NCBI RefSeq assembly: GCF_002029255.1
Contig: NZ_MZGT01000032.1
Span: 1 to 60,276 of the forward strand
Origin: Clostridium chromiireducens
Lineage (GTDB): Bacteria; Bacillota; Clostridia; Clostridiales; Clostridiaceae
Length of the DNA stretch: 60,276 nt
Direction: 5' to 3'
Below the pieces are notes generated by a model. It was not told where the DNA came from. It worked only from the letters and a program-made list of their open reading frames with translations, and searched no databases. Of this stretch, positions 16,339 to 25,459 are shown piece after piece; positions within the stretch are counted from its first letter, which is position 1, and each line of letters begins with the position of its first letter. The position numbers and the translations under genes were made by a program.

Positions 16339-17907
16339 ATGAAATATAAAAAATACCATATTGTTTCTTTTATTATATTAATGTTTACTTTAATTATAAA
16401 AGAAATATTAGATTTACTAAATTCTGCTGACAATTTTGGTAAATCATCGAGCTTTAATTATATATATATATTAAATTGTTTTTTGTTAGGAGTGTGCTTT
16501 TTATTTCTCATAAAAGGTTTATTGCAAAGATTGAGAGCCGCCTTGGTTATTAGTGTATTTATTATATCATTATTTATCATATCCAATTTCTTTGAGATTG
16601 TATATTTTGAGTTTAATGTATTTTTATTAAGTTACATACTATTATCTTTAGTAATTCAAAATAACTGGTTTAAAGCAAAAGCTAACCCAGTAAAATTAAA
16701 GGTGGGGATTATATTATCATGCCTTTTAGTGTTTATTAATGCTATTGTGAGCTTAACCTCAATAAATATTTTTAATCATATAAATGTACTTGTAAATTTA
16801 AGTGTATTATTGGTAATTATAAAACTAATTTTAGAGCCAAATACTTTCAAAGAAGCGCATTCATATGAGGATAAGCTTAAAGTTCAAGAGATGCTAAGAA
16901 AATTTGCAACAAATCCTGTATCGGCCATTATTTTAGAAGATGACAAGCAGTATTTCTTTCCTGAATTTTGTGAAGGCGTTATAGGTTATACTGTAATTAA
17001 CAATATAGCAATTGTAGCTGGAGAGCCTATATGCAGCGATAAGGATATGAATAATATTTTACTAGAATTCAAAAGTTTTTGCTCAGATAATTCATTATCG
17101 ATATGCTTTTGCCAAGTTTCTGAAAAGTATATTAATGTTCTGAAGAATGCTGATTTTATAGTGCAAGAATATGGAAAAGAAGCTATTATTCATTTAGATA
17201 CCTATACCATAAGTGGTTCTAAGACTTCAAAAATTAGATGGGCAAACAATAAGATGGATAAGTTAGGTATTAAAGTAACCGAATATAAACCTCTTATTGA
17301 AAGAAATCAGAAAATTGAAGAGCAGATAGTTAATGTTTCTAATGAGTGGTTAACAATGAAGAAAAGTAGTGAACTTTCTTTTATGTTAGGGACTATATCT
17401 TTGGACAAACCTTTCGATAGAAGGTATTTTATAGCATCAAATCCAGAGGGGGAGCTATTAGGATTTATAGTATGCTTTCCATATGAATCACACAAAGGAT
17501 ATTTTATTGATATAACAAGAAGAAGCAAAGATGCTCCACTCGGAATTATGGAAAAACTAACTATAGAAATATGTAAAGTTTTAAAAGAAGATGAAGTTAA
17601 AGAAGTTAGTTTAGGACTAGCTCCGTTGGCAGATATTCAAAGTAGTCATAGTATAGAGGGAATTACTGTCTATAAGTTTTTTAAATTCATGTATAAATAT
17701 ATGAATTCATTTTATGGATTTAAGGCGCTATATGATTATAAGAAGAAGTATAATCCATCAGTTTGGGAATCAAAATTTATAGCATTTTCAGCTGAGGCAT
17801 CTATTTTATCTATAGGGTATGCTATGATAAAGGCAAAGCACCCCCAAGGGATAAGAAGGCTTTTATTTGAAAGATTATTAGCAGTTCTTAAACCAAATAG
17901 TAATTAA
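16339..17907 (+). CDS. DUF2156 / MprF-like lipid aminoacylation domain protein
   Basis: 522 residues. The N-terminal third (about 1-165) has five or six membrane helices. The rest is a soluble double-GNAT-like domain matching the phosphatidylglycerol lysyltransferase C-terminal domain (DUF2156). Visible motifs are NNIAIVAGEPICSD, VQEYGKEAIIHLDTY, KIRWANNKMDKLG and KALYDYKKKYNPSVWESKFIAF (in pieces), typical of the MprF synthase half. It is much shorter than full MprF (about 840), lacking most flippase helices. TTG 16327 is upstream in frame, but the SD GGGAGGG (16329-16335) supports ATG 16339. It overlaps the convergent XRE gene by 20 bp. Lipid modification is inferred. Confidence 0.82.
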   Translation: MKYKKYHIVSFIILMFTLIIKEILDLLNSADNFGKSSSFNYIYILNCFLLGVCFLFLIKGLLQRLRAALVISVFIISLFIISNFFEIVYFEFNVFLLSYILLSLVIQNNWFKAKANPVKLKVGIILSCLLVFINAIVSLTSINIFNHINVLVNLSVLLVIIKLILEPNTFKEAHSYEDKLKVQEMLRKFATNPVSAIILEDDKQYFFPEFCEGVIGYTVINNIAIVAGEPICSDKDMNNILLEFKSFCSDNSLSICFCQVSEKYINVLKNADFIVQEYGKEAIIHLDTYTISGSKTSKIRWANNKMDKLGIKVTEYKPLIERNQKIEEQIVNVSNEWLTMKKSSELSFMLGTISLDKPFDRRYFIASNPEGELLGFIVCFPYESHKGYFIDITRRSKDAPLGIMEKLTIEICKVLKEDEVKEVSLGLAPLADIQSSHSIEGITVYKFFKFMYKYMNSFYGFKALYDYKKKYNPSVWESKFIAFSAEASILSIGYAMIKAKHPQGIRRLLFERLLAVLKPNSN

Positions 17908-18439
17908 TTAAAGCCATTTGAACCATATCATCACTCAAATTAGAATAAGAATGGGGCTTAGAAGAATCAAATACTATGGAATCTCCAGGATTTAAAATAT
18001 AATTTGTGTTGTCAACAGTTAATGACAATTGCCCCCTGTAAAGTATTATATATTCTTGAGTCTTTTCACCATGGGAATTAGATTCATAGGAACTATTTCC
18101 ATCTAACTCTACAGTGAAAAGTTCAAAGTTTCTATTTACATTACTAGTAAAATGACAGTAAACTCTATATTTTTTATCAGGAGATTCTTGTTTAGTGGAA
18201 TCTTCTTTTTTTATTAAAATATCTGTTTTTATTGGTTCATCAATAAGAGAAGTATATGGGATTTTTAATCCACTAGCAATCTTCCATATTGTGTTTATGG
18301 TTGGATTAGATTCACCTCGCTCAATTTGTCCAAGCATTACTTTACTAACACCGCATATCTCAGAAAGTTTTCCTAGGCTTAGCTGCCTTTCAGTCCTTAG
18401 TCTTTTTAGATTACTAGCAATAATATTATTTAAATTCAT
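17888..18439 (-). CDS. XRE-family regulator with cupin sensor domain
   Basis: A 183-residue repressor/activator. The N-terminal HTH (residues 5-60: LKRLRTERQLSLGKLSEICGVSKVMLGQIERGESNP, read in pieces) is followed by a cupin barrel (about 105-180) with HGEKTQEYIILYRGQL and NPGDSIVFDSSKPHSYSN. An in-frame TTG gives a 6-residue extension, but AAGGAG lies ahead of ATG 18439. Divergent from azlCD with repeated GTAAGATATAAC motifs between, so it most likely controls azlCD and itself. XRE-cupin plus azlCD is a common pairing in Firmicutes. Confidence 0.92.
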   Translation of the reverse strand: MNLNNIIASNLKRLRTERQLSLGKLSEICGVSKVMLGQIERGESNPTINTIWKIASGLKIPYTSLIDEPIKTDILIKKEDSTKQESPDKKYRVYCHFTSNVNRNFELFTVELDGNSSYESNSHGEKTQEYIILYRGQLSLTVDNTNYILNPGDSIVFDSSKPHSYSNLSDDMVQMALINYYLV

Positions 18440-18472
18440 ATTTTCACTCCTTGACAAATATAAAGTACAAAA

Positions 18473-18526
18473 GTAAGATATAACATATGATAAGATATAA
18501 CGTACTATTTATATAATATATCTTAC
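18473..18526. promoter_or_regulatory. Operator repeats between XRE-cupin gene and azlCD
   Basis: GTAAGATATAAC (18473-18484) and ATAAGATATAAC (18490-18501) are direct repeats. TATATCTTAC (18517-18526) is the inverse of GTAAGATATA. Three near-identical sites in the divergent promoter region suggest binding of the XRE-cupin regulator. Confidence 0.6.
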
Positions 18527-18559
18527 GATTTTATATATAAATTATCAAGGGGGCATTTT

Positions 18560-19294
18560 ATGGAATTGGGGAAAATACCAGATAATCCGTTAGAAAAAGA
18601 GGGGGAAAGTAATTTAAGGTACTTTATTCAAGGAATAAAAGATTGTATTCCGACTATTTTTGGGTACATAAGTTTAGGAATTGCTTGCGGAGTTTTGGGT
18701 AAATCTTGTGGATTGACAATTTGGGAAGCAATGGGTATGAGTGCGTTTGTTTATGGAGGATCATCTCAGTTTATAGCATCAAGTATGATTTTATCAGTGG
18801 CATCTGTACCAAGTATAATATTCACTATTTTCTTTGTTAACTTTAGACATTTGTTTATGAGTGCGGCAATTGCTCCATACTTTAAGAATAATTCGTTTCT
18901 AAAAAATCTTTTTATAGGCACACTATTAACGGATGAAACTTTTGTTGTTGCATCTGTCGAGGGTTATAAGAAAAAGAAGATTAATAACTTTTGGATGGCA
19001 GGCTTAAATATTACAGCATATATCAATTGGATTTTAGCTACAGGTATTGGAGTTTTTATTGGAGGGTTTATACCAGATTATAAAGTTTTTGGATTAGATT
19101 TTGCATTAACTGCGATGTTTATAGGCTTATTGATTATAGCTATAAAGGGGAATTTAAAGATTAAAAAGGCTGGTATAATAGTTGTTACCAGTTCAATAGT
19201 TTTGATAATAAGTAGCATACTTGTTTCTACTAGTATTGGCGTTATTATATCAGCAATTATTGGGGCATTAATTGGGGTGGTGATTAAAGAGTGA
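18560..19294 (+). CDS. azlC: AzlC family branched-chain amino acid exporter subunit
   Basis: A 244-residue membrane protein with the AzlC features IPTIFGYISLGIACGVLG, GGSSQFIASSMI and NFRHLFMSAAIAPYF, and LLTDETFVVA. With AzlD it exports branched-chain amino acids and analogues (azaleucine resistance in Bacillus). Its last codons overlap azlD (GTGA). It is divergent from the XRE-cupin regulator, which probably sets expression. Confidence 0.94.
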   Translation: MELGKIPDNPLEKEGESNLRYFIQGIKDCIPTIFGYISLGIACGVLGKSCGLTIWEAMGMSAFVYGGSSQFIASSMILSVASVPSIIFTIFFVNFRHLFMSAAIAPYFKNNSFLKNLFIGTLLTDETFVVASVEGYKKKKINNFWMAGLNITAYINWILATGIGVFIGGFIPDYKVFGLDFALTAMFIGLLIIAIKGNLKIKKAGIIVVTSSIVLIISSILVSTSIGVIISAIIGALIGVVIKE

Positions 19295-19611
19295 ATTTCT
19301 ATGTATGGAGTGTAATTATAGGAGGGTGCATTGTAACTGTACTTCCGAGAGTATTACCAATTACTATATTATCAAAGGTAAAACTAAATAAAAAAGTAGA
19401 AGAATTTTTAACATATATTCCAATATCAATATTAGCTTCATTAATAGCTGTGGAGCTTTTTACAGTAAATAATAAATTTACATTTCAAGATAACTCTTTA
19501 GAATTATTAGCAGCAATTCCAACAATATTAGTTGCTATGAAAAAGAATAATTTATTATTAACAGTGGTTGTTGGCGTAGTATCAATAGCAATTTTAAGGT
19601 TTGTATTTTAG
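19291..19611 (+). CDS. azlD: AzlD family branched-chain amino acid exporter subunit
   Basis: A 106-residue membrane protein with four helices. It has the AzlD patterns TVLPRVLPITIL, FLTYIPISILASLIAVELF and IPTILVAMKKNNLLLTVVVGV. It starts at a GTG that overlaps the azlC stop by 4 bp, so translation is coupled and the two form one exporter. A terminator follows at 19628. Confidence 0.93.
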   Translation: MNFYVWSVIIGGCIVTVLPRVLPITILSKVKLNKKVEEFLTYIPISILASLIAVELFTVNNKFTFQDNSLELLAAIPTILVAMKKNNLLLTVVVGVVSIAILRFVF

Positions 19612-19627
19612 AAATAATCAATAAATT

Positions 19628-19660
19628 AAAGGCATATCAGAGATGAATATGCCTTTTTTT
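19628..19660 (+). terminator. Terminator after azlCD
   Basis: AAAGGCATAT pairs with ATATGCCTTT around a 9-nt loop, followed by TTTTT. Confidence 0.9.
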
Positions 19661-19749
19661 ATTGACTTGATAATTATATCAGTGTATCATCATCTATAAG
19701 TAAAATTAAGGATAATAATGAGTATGTTAGAGTTAAAAGGAAAAGTATA

Positions 19750-21012
19750 ATGAAAGATAAAATGAAGTTAACATCAAGAACTAAGGTTTGCCTAAAAAAT
19801 AGCATATTATTTTCTATTGTAATTAGTATTTTCGCACAGATATACATATATCCATTTAACAGTAAATTTGTTTTAGGAATTGGAGTTGTCGTAATTGGTT
19901 TTGTATTTGCTGTAACTGAAAATATATATCCATTTATAGTAGGGGTTACAGCTGGAATTTTAACTGCATTTATAAGAGGCATGGGTTTACTAATATCTTC
20001 ACATAATTATTCAAATGATATTATACTACAATTTGCTCCAGCAGCTATTTTTTATATCTTTTATGGAATATTTGGAACTATATTTTCACTGAGTAAGAAA
20101 AATGAATCTATAATACGTTTATATATGGCATTAGTATGTTTTGATGTAGCCTGCAATATTATAGAAATATTAGTTAGAAATATGTTTTCGGTATCAACAC
20201 TAAAAGTAATTATTGTTACAGGACTTATTCGGGCATTTATTCAATGTACTGCATTTCTAATATACAATTACCAGAAGTTATATATTAAAAAGTCAGAACA
20301 TCAAAAGCGTTATGCCGAATTAAACTTGATGGTTTCTAAAATATACGCGGAAGCCTTCTATTTGCAAAAATCCACAGATGATTTAAACAATGTGATGAAG
20401 GAAGCATATTACTTGTATGAAATGAATAAAAGTAAATCAGAATTTTCAACTAAGGCATTAGCTATTGCACAAAATGCGCATGAGATTCGTAAAAATAATG
20501 ATCGTGTGCTTAGGGGAATCAACGAGCTAGTAAAAAATGTTGAGAAAGCAGAATACATGACTATTTCAGAAATTTTTTCTATAATATCAGATAGTACTAA
20601 GAGATTAATAGATAATATTAACGCTCAAATTTATATAAAATTTAAAGTGGAAAATGATTATTCTATTAAAAGGTATTATGATATATTTGCTATTTTAAAC
20701 AATCTAATTATTAATGCGATTGAAGCATGTAAAGAAAATAATACAATTAATGTGACTGGGGAGATTTCAGAAAAAATATTATTAATTAGTGTTTCAGATG
20801 ATGGGACAGGCGTGGAAGAAGATATATTACCATACATATTTAATATTGGTTTTTCCACTAAATTTGATGAGAATACTGGTGCAATGTCTACAGGAATAGG
20901 ATTATGCCATGTTAAAAATCTACTAGATGATTTACAAGGGATAATAGAAGTTAATAGTGATACAAGAAAAGGAACTAAATTTACAGTTAGTATACCGCTA
21001 ACTAGTCTATAG
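19750..21012 (+). CDS. Sensor histidine kinase, GlnK/YcbA-like
   Basis: 420 residues. The N-terminal part has about five or six membrane helices (20-180) and no large outside domain. A cytosolic coiled linker and a phosphoacceptor region follow, with His in AQNAHEIRKNNDRVLRGINE (about 237-256). The GHKL ATPase has N-box NLIINAIEAC, G1 SDDGTGV and G2 STGIGLCHVKNLL. It pairs with the downstream YcbB-domain regulator, as in the B. subtilis GlnK-GlnL system that senses glutamine. The downstream amino acid transporter fits that role. The signal is inferred. Confidence 0.85.
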   Translation: MKDKMKLTSRTKVCLKNSILFSIVISIFAQIYIYPFNSKFVLGIGVVVIGFVFAVTENIYPFIVGVTAGILTAFIRGMGLLISSHNYSNDIILQFAPAAIFYIFYGIFGTIFSLSKKNESIIRLYMALVCFDVACNIIEILVRNMFSVSTLKVIIVTGLIRAFIQCTAFLIYNYQKLYIKKSEHQKRYAELNLMVSKIYAEAFYLQKSTDDLNNVMKEAYYLYEMNKSKSEFSTKALAIAQNAHEIRKNNDRVLRGINELVKNVEKAEYMTISEIFSIISDSTKRLIDNINAQIYIKFKVENDYSIKRYYDIFAILNNLIINAIEACKENNTINVTGEISEKILLISVSDDGTGVEEDILPYIFNIGFSTKFDENTGAMSTGIGLCHVKNLLDDLQGIIEVNSDTRKGTKFTVSIPLTSL

Positions 21013-21039
21013 AAATTTTCATAATAAGGGGGGCTATTT

Positions 21040-21930
21040 ATGGAAACAACATTTGTCATTATTGATGATGACATAGCAATATGCAAGATTTTGGAACAAG
21101 CAATTAAGAAGAACAATTTAGGCAAGGTCATATCAATACTTACAACGGGAAGAGAGGCAAAAGAGGCTATTTTAAAATTAAATCCAGATATTGTCTTAAT
21201 AGATTTGTTACTGCCTGAGGTAGATGGAATAGAAATTGTAAAAAGGACTTTTGACAATGGTTATACTGGCAAAATTATAATGTTATCTCAAGTTGAAGAA
21301 GGAGAAATGATTTCAAATGCTTATAAAAGTGGAATAATTTTTTACATCAATAAACCTATTAATATGATTGAAACCATCAGTGTTATTAATAATGTGAAAA
21401 AACAAGTTGAGTTAGAGAAATCCATGTTAATGATTAAAAGTGTAATATTTCCGGAAAACATTGCGAAGCATAAGGAAATTAAAAATGCAGCAGATAATCT
21501 TTCTGCGGAGGATAAACTAGCACGTATATTTTCAGATATAAATATTATTGGCAGCGCTGGAGTAGAGGAATTGAGGCTTGTAATATTACATATAATTAAT
21601 AAAAAGAAACTGAATCCATCTAAATCCTATCAGCTTAAAGAAATCTATATGGAAGTTGCTAAAGAATTATATGGTGATACACTGGCAGTTATAAATTTTA
21701 AAGCAATGGAACAGCGGATTAGAAGAACTATTACTAAGGCAATGACTTCTGTAGCTAGCTTGGGGATTGAAGATGTGGATAATAATATTTATAAAGAATA
21801 TTCATCTTCTCTTTTTGAGATAAAGCAAGTAAAACAAGAAATGAAACATTTAAAGCAGTCATCATTTAATCAAGGTAAGATAAATACTAAAAAATTTATT
21901 GAAGGTGTGTTAATTAAAATTTTAAATTAG
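21040..21930 (+). CDS. Response regulator with YcbB (GlnL-type) domain
   Basis: 296 residues. Receiver domain 1-120 with acidic D9-D11, phospho-acceptor D55 in IVLIDLLLPEVDG, and K114-region INKP. The C-terminal half (about 160-296) has the YcbB helix-rich domain: LNIIGSAGVEELRLVILHII-type sequence, YQLKEIYMEVAKELYGD and KAMEQRIRRTITKAMTSVASLG. This domain defines GlnL-type regulators rather than OmpR or LuxR types. It lies 27 bp after the kinase. The target is likely the next operon (alsS and transporter), by analogy with GlnL control of glutamine genes. Confidence 0.87.
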   Translation: METTFVIIDDDIAICKILEQAIKKNNLGKVISILTTGREAKEAILKLNPDIVLIDLLLPEVDGIEIVKRTFDNGYTGKIIMLSQVEEGEMISNAYKSGIIFYINKPINMIETISVINNVKKQVELEKSMLMIKSVIFPENIAKHKEIKNAADNLSAEDKLARIFSDINIIGSAGVEELRLVILHIINKKKLNPSKSYQLKEIYMEVAKELYGDTLAVINFKAMEQRIRRTITKAMTSVASLGIEDVDNNIYKEYSSSLFEIKQVKQEMKHLKQSSFNQGKINTKKFIEGVLIKILN

Positions 21931-22031
21931 GAAAATGAAAATATGCTGGAAAGTGGATTTGTTATTTTATTGAATGTGTATAAAGATATAAACTTCAAAA
22001 AACTACAGAAAACACAGAATGTTAAAATCCA

Positions 22032-22060
22032 TTGACTATATTTATATTAAATTATATAAT
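22032..22060 (+). promoter_or_regulatory. Promoter upstream of alsS operon
   Basis: TTGACT (22032-22037), 17-nt spacer, TATAAT (22055-22060). It lies between glnL and the terminator at 22088, so transcripts would meet that hairpin about 20-30 nt after their start. Confidence 0.7.
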
Positions 22061-22087
22061 CAGTTCAAGATTTAAGAAAAAGCGATG

Positions 22088-22120
22088 GAGCTTTGGTATA
22101 CATGCCAAGGCTCTTTTTTT
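22088..22120 (+). terminator. Terminator between the promoter and alsS
   Basis: GAGCTTTGG (22088-22096) pairs with CCAAGGCTC (22105-22113, one G-U), then seven T. It may end the glnKL transcript. But it also follows the TTGACT/TATAAT promoter and precedes alsS, so it may act as an attenuator. Confidence 0.85.
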
Positions 22121-22170
22121 ATTGCATAAAAGTTTAAGTAAGAATATTTTTTGAAATGGAGATATGAACT

Positions 22171-23844
22171 ATGGATGGTAAGAGTAATGAATTAGGACAA
22201 GTAAGTTTAAATACAGCTCAATTGCTAGTTAAATGCCTAGAAGAAGAGGGGGTTAAATATATATTTGGTATTCCAGGAGAAGAAAATCTTGAAGTTATGA
22301 ATGCAATATATGATTCGACCATTGAATTCATTACTACCAGACATGAACAAGGAGCAGCATTCATGGCTGATATATATGGCAGGTTAACCGGTAAGGCAGG
22401 AGTTTGTCTAGCTACACTAGGGCCGGGAGCAACAAATTTAGTAACAGGAGTTGCGGATGCACACAGTGATGGAGCACCACTTGTTGCTATTACTGGACAA
22501 GTAGGAACAGAGAGGATGCATATTACTTCTCATCAGTTTCTAGACTTATGTAAAATGTTTGAACCAATTACGAAGAAGACAAAGATGATAGTACGACCTA
22601 ATACAGTAAATGAAATTGTAAGAATTGCATTTAAGTATGCTGAAAGCGAAAAGCCTGGAGCCTGTCATATAGACTTGCCTGTAAATATAGCTAAGATGCC
22701 TGTTGATTCATGCGAAAAACCTTTATTAAAAAAAGTGCAGCCTAAAGAGTTTGCTGAACTTGAAACAATTGAAGAGGCAGCAGCTGAAATATTTAAAGCT
22801 AAGAATCCTGTAATACTTGCTGGAAGCAGTGCTGTAAGAGCTCAAGCAAGTGAAGCATTAACTAAATTTGCTACAGATTTAAAAATTCCAGTTATCGTAA
22901 CAATGATGTCAAAGGGAATTATTCCTTGTAATAATCCTTATTTTATATCTACTATTGGTATTCCGCAAAAAGATTATGTAAATAAGGTAATTGAAAATGC
23001 TGATCTTGTTATTGCAGTTGGTTATGACATTGTTGAATATGCTCCAGCAAAGTGGAATCCAAATGGGAGCATAGAAATCATACACATTGATAGTAGTCAA
23101 GCTCATATTAACAAATTGTATCAACCCAAGGTTGAAGTTGTTGGTGATATTTCAGATTCATTATTAAAAGTTGCTCTAAGGACCTCAAGAAAGAATGAAC
23201 CTGTATGTGCACTAGGGATAAAGGAAGAAATAGAAAAAGAGCATGAAAGTTATTCGGGTGATTTATCATTTCCTATGAAGCCACAAAAGATCTTAAATGA
23301 TGTAAGAAAGGTTATGGGACCAGATGATATTATAGTTTCAGATGTGGGAGCACATAAAATGTGGATTGCACGTCACTATAATTGTTACAAACCCAACACG
23401 TGTATAATATCTAATGGTTTTGCCACAATGGGAATAGGTGTACCAGGAGCAATCGCAGCAAAATTAATAAATCCAGATAAAAAAGTATTAACAATTACTG
23501 GGGATGGCGGCTTTATGATGAATTCCCAAGAGATTGAGACTGCTATTAGAATCGGAACTCCATTTGTGACGCTTGTATTCAATGATAATAATTATGGTCT
23601 TATTAAGTGGAAGCAGGAAGAACAATATGGAAAGAGCTGTTATGTGGAGTTTACAAATCCAGACTTTGTTAAATTAGCGGAAGGAATGAATGCTAAAGGA
23701 TACAGAATAGAAAAGGCAGAAGACTTAATTCCAACTTTAGAGGAAGCTTTTAAGCAAACAGTTCCTGTTATCATAGATTGTCCTGTTGATTATGATGAGA
23801 ATTTAAGATTAACTGAACAATTAAAGAAAATTTATAAAGGATAA
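22171..23844 (+). CDS. alsS: Acetolactate synthase (thiamine diphosphate enzyme)
   Basis: 557 residues, full length for the IlvB/AlsS family, which condenses two pyruvates to acetolactate. The N-terminal PYR domain has FGIPGEENLEVM and catalytic Glu59 in TTRHEQGAAF. The middle domain has GYDIVEYAPAKWN, as in AlsS. The C-terminal PP domain has GDGGFMMNSQEIETA...NDNNYG (about 443-471). No ilvN small subunit is nearby, which favours a catabolic-type enzyme, though assimilatory use is not excluded. It is 20 bp ahead of a polar amino acid ABC transporter in one unit, an unusual partner. Confidence 0.88.
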   Translation: MDGKSNELGQVSLNTAQLLVKCLEEEGVKYIFGIPGEENLEVMNAIYDSTIEFITTRHEQGAAFMADIYGRLTGKAGVCLATLGPGATNLVTGVADAHSDGAPLVAITGQVGTERMHITSHQFLDLCKMFEPITKKTKMIVRPNTVNEIVRIAFKYAESEKPGACHIDLPVNIAKMPVDSCEKPLLKKVQPKEFAELETIEEAAAEIFKAKNPVILAGSSAVRAQASEALTKFATDLKIPVIVTMMSKGIIPCNNPYFISTIGIPQKDYVNKVIENADLVIAVGYDIVEYAPAKWNPNGSIEIIHIDSSQAHINKLYQPKVEVVGDISDSLLKVALRTSRKNEPVCALGIKEEIEKEHESYSGDLSFPMKPQKILNDVRKVMGPDDIIVSDVGAHKMWIARHYNCYKPNTCIISNGFATMGIGVPGAIAAKLINPDKKVLTITGDGGFMMNSQEIETAIRIGTPFVTLVFNDNNYGLIKWKQEEQYGKSCYVEFTNPDFVKLAEGMNAKGYRIEKAEDLIPTLEEAFKQTVPVIIDCPVDYDENLRLTEQLKKIYKG

Positions 23845-23864
23845 AAATCAGAGGGGGGTAATAA

Positions 23865-24587
23865 ATGATTAAGTTAGAGAATATAGTTAAGAATTTTGGC
23901 GATGTTCATGTTTTGAAAAATGTAAATTTATTAGTTAAAGAAGGAGAAAAATTAGTAGTAATAGGACCAAGTGGTTCAGGAAAATCTACTCTTATTAGAT
24001 GTATGAATTATTTAGAAGAACCTACGTCTGGAAAAGTAACAATAGATGAGTACGATTTAAGCCTAAAAAAAGATTTGGCTAAAGTTAGGCAATCTACTGC
24101 AATGGTTTTTCAACAGTTTAATTTATATCCGCATATGACTGTGCTTGAAAATCTTACTTTAGCTCCAATAAAACTTCAAAATGTAAGTAAAAAAGAAGCA
24201 GAAGAATCAGGATTAAAGTATTTAGAACGAGTAGGCTTAAAAGAGAAGGCAGATGCTTATCCAAACCAATTATCTGGTGGACAACAGCAAAGAGTAGCTA
24301 TTGCAAGGGCTCTTAATATGCATCCTAAAATAATGTTATTTGATGAACCAACATCGGCATTAGACCCAGAAATGATTCAGGAAGTATTAGATGTTTTAGT
24401 TGGATTATCTAAGGAAAATATAACAATGGTTGTTGTAACTCATGAAATGGGATTTGCAAAACAGGTTGCAGACAGAGTTATTTTCATGGATGGAGGCCAA
24501 ATAATTGAAGAAGCTCCACCAGAAGAATTTTTCTCGAGTCCAAAGAATGAAAGAACTAAGGCATTTTTAAATAAGGTCATAAGATAA
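23865..24587 (+). CDS. glnQ: Polar amino acid ABC transporter ATP-binding protein
   Basis: 240 residues, typical GlnQ length. Walker A GPSGSGKS (34-41), Q-loop [21 protein letters not shown], signature [15 protein letters not shown] and Walker [14 protein letters not shown] are all intact. FNLYPHMT is diagnostic of the polar amino acid (GlnQ/ArtP) class. It powers the importer formed by the next three genes. Confidence 0.93.
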   Translation: MIKLENIVKNFGDVHVLKNVNLLVKEGEKLVVIGPSGSGKSTLIRCMNYLEEPTSGKVTIDEYDLSLKKDLAKVRQSTAMVFQQFNLYPHMTVLENLTLAPIKLQNVSKKEAEESGLKYLERVGLKEKADAYPNQLSGGQQQRVAIARALNMHPKIMLFDEPTSALDPEMIQEVLDVLVGLSKENITMVVVTHEMGFAKQVADRVIFMDGGQIIEEAPPEEFFSSPKNERTKAFLNKVIR

Positions 24588-24640
24588 AGCGCAATTCAAA
24601 AAAAATCAAATAAAAATATAGAAAATAGGGGGAAAAATAT

Positions 24641-25459
24641 ATGAAATTAAGAAAAGTATTTTTAGCATTAGGATTAGGTATATGTGTAATGATGGCAGGA
24701 TGTAGTTCTGCATCTACTTCAAGCAGCGCAACAGGTAGCAATACTGTTGAAGCAAAAGAAATACAAGCTATAAAAGATAGAGGTGTATTAAAAGTTGGAG
24801 TAAAAGTTGATGTACCTAAATATGGTTACAAAAATCCTCAGACTGGACAAATAGAGGGATTTGAAATTGATCTATCAAAAGCAGTGGCAAAGAAAATATT
24901 AGGGGATGAAAGTAAAGTTGAGTTTCAAGGGGTAACAGCTAAAACAAGAGGCCCACTTCTTGATAATGGAGAAATCGATATGGTTGCAGCTACTTTTACA
25001 ATAACAGATGAAAGAAAAAAGAGCTATAATTTCTCTGATCCATATATGAAGGATGGTATCGGATTGCTTGTTAAAAAGAGTCTTGGTGCATCATCTCTAA
25101 AAGATCTAGATGGAAAAACCATTGGAGTAGCACAAAGTGCAACAACCAAGAAGGCATTAGAAGAAGAGGCAAGTAAGCAAGGGATTACTCTTAAATTCTC
25201 AGAACTTGGTGGCTACCCTGAAATTAAAGCAGCACTTGATTCAGGCAGAGTAGATTGCTTTGCAGTTGATGCAGCTATTTTAAATGGATATGTTGATGAT
25301 TCAACAGTAATATTAAATGATAGATATAATCCTCAAGAATATGGTATTGCAAGTAAAAAAGACAATACTGAACTTGCTAAAGTAATAAATGAAGTAGTAA
25401 GTGAAATGAAGACTTCAGGTGAAATAGATAAATTAATTAAAAAGTGGGAAATTAAATAA
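24641..25459 (+). CDS. glnH: Amino acid-binding lipoprotein of ABC importer
   Basis: 272 residues. Lipoprotein signal ends M-A-G-C (Cys21), followed by a Ser-rich linker. The family 3 solute-binding fold is shown by RGVLKVGVKVDVPKYGY, GFEIDLSKAVAKKI, DMVAATFTITDERKKSYNFSDPY and LDGKTIGVAQSATTKKAL. The pattern is closest to glutamine/glutamate/aspartate receptors. The exact ligand is not readable. Its stop overlaps the next start by 1 bp (TAATG). Confidence 0.92.
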   Translation: MKLRKVFLALGLGICVMMAGCSSASTSSSATGSNTVEAKEIQAIKDRGVLKVGVKVDVPKYGYKNPQTGQIEGFEIDLSKAVAKKILGDESKVEFQGVTAKTRGPLLDNGEIDMVAATFTITDERKKSYNFSDPYMKDGIGLLVKKSLGASSLKDLDGKTIGVAQSATTKKALEEEASKQGITLKFSELGGYPEIKAALDSGRVDCFAVDAAILNGYVDDSTVILNDRYNPQEYGIASKKDNTELAKVINEVVSEMKTSGEIDKLIKKWEIK

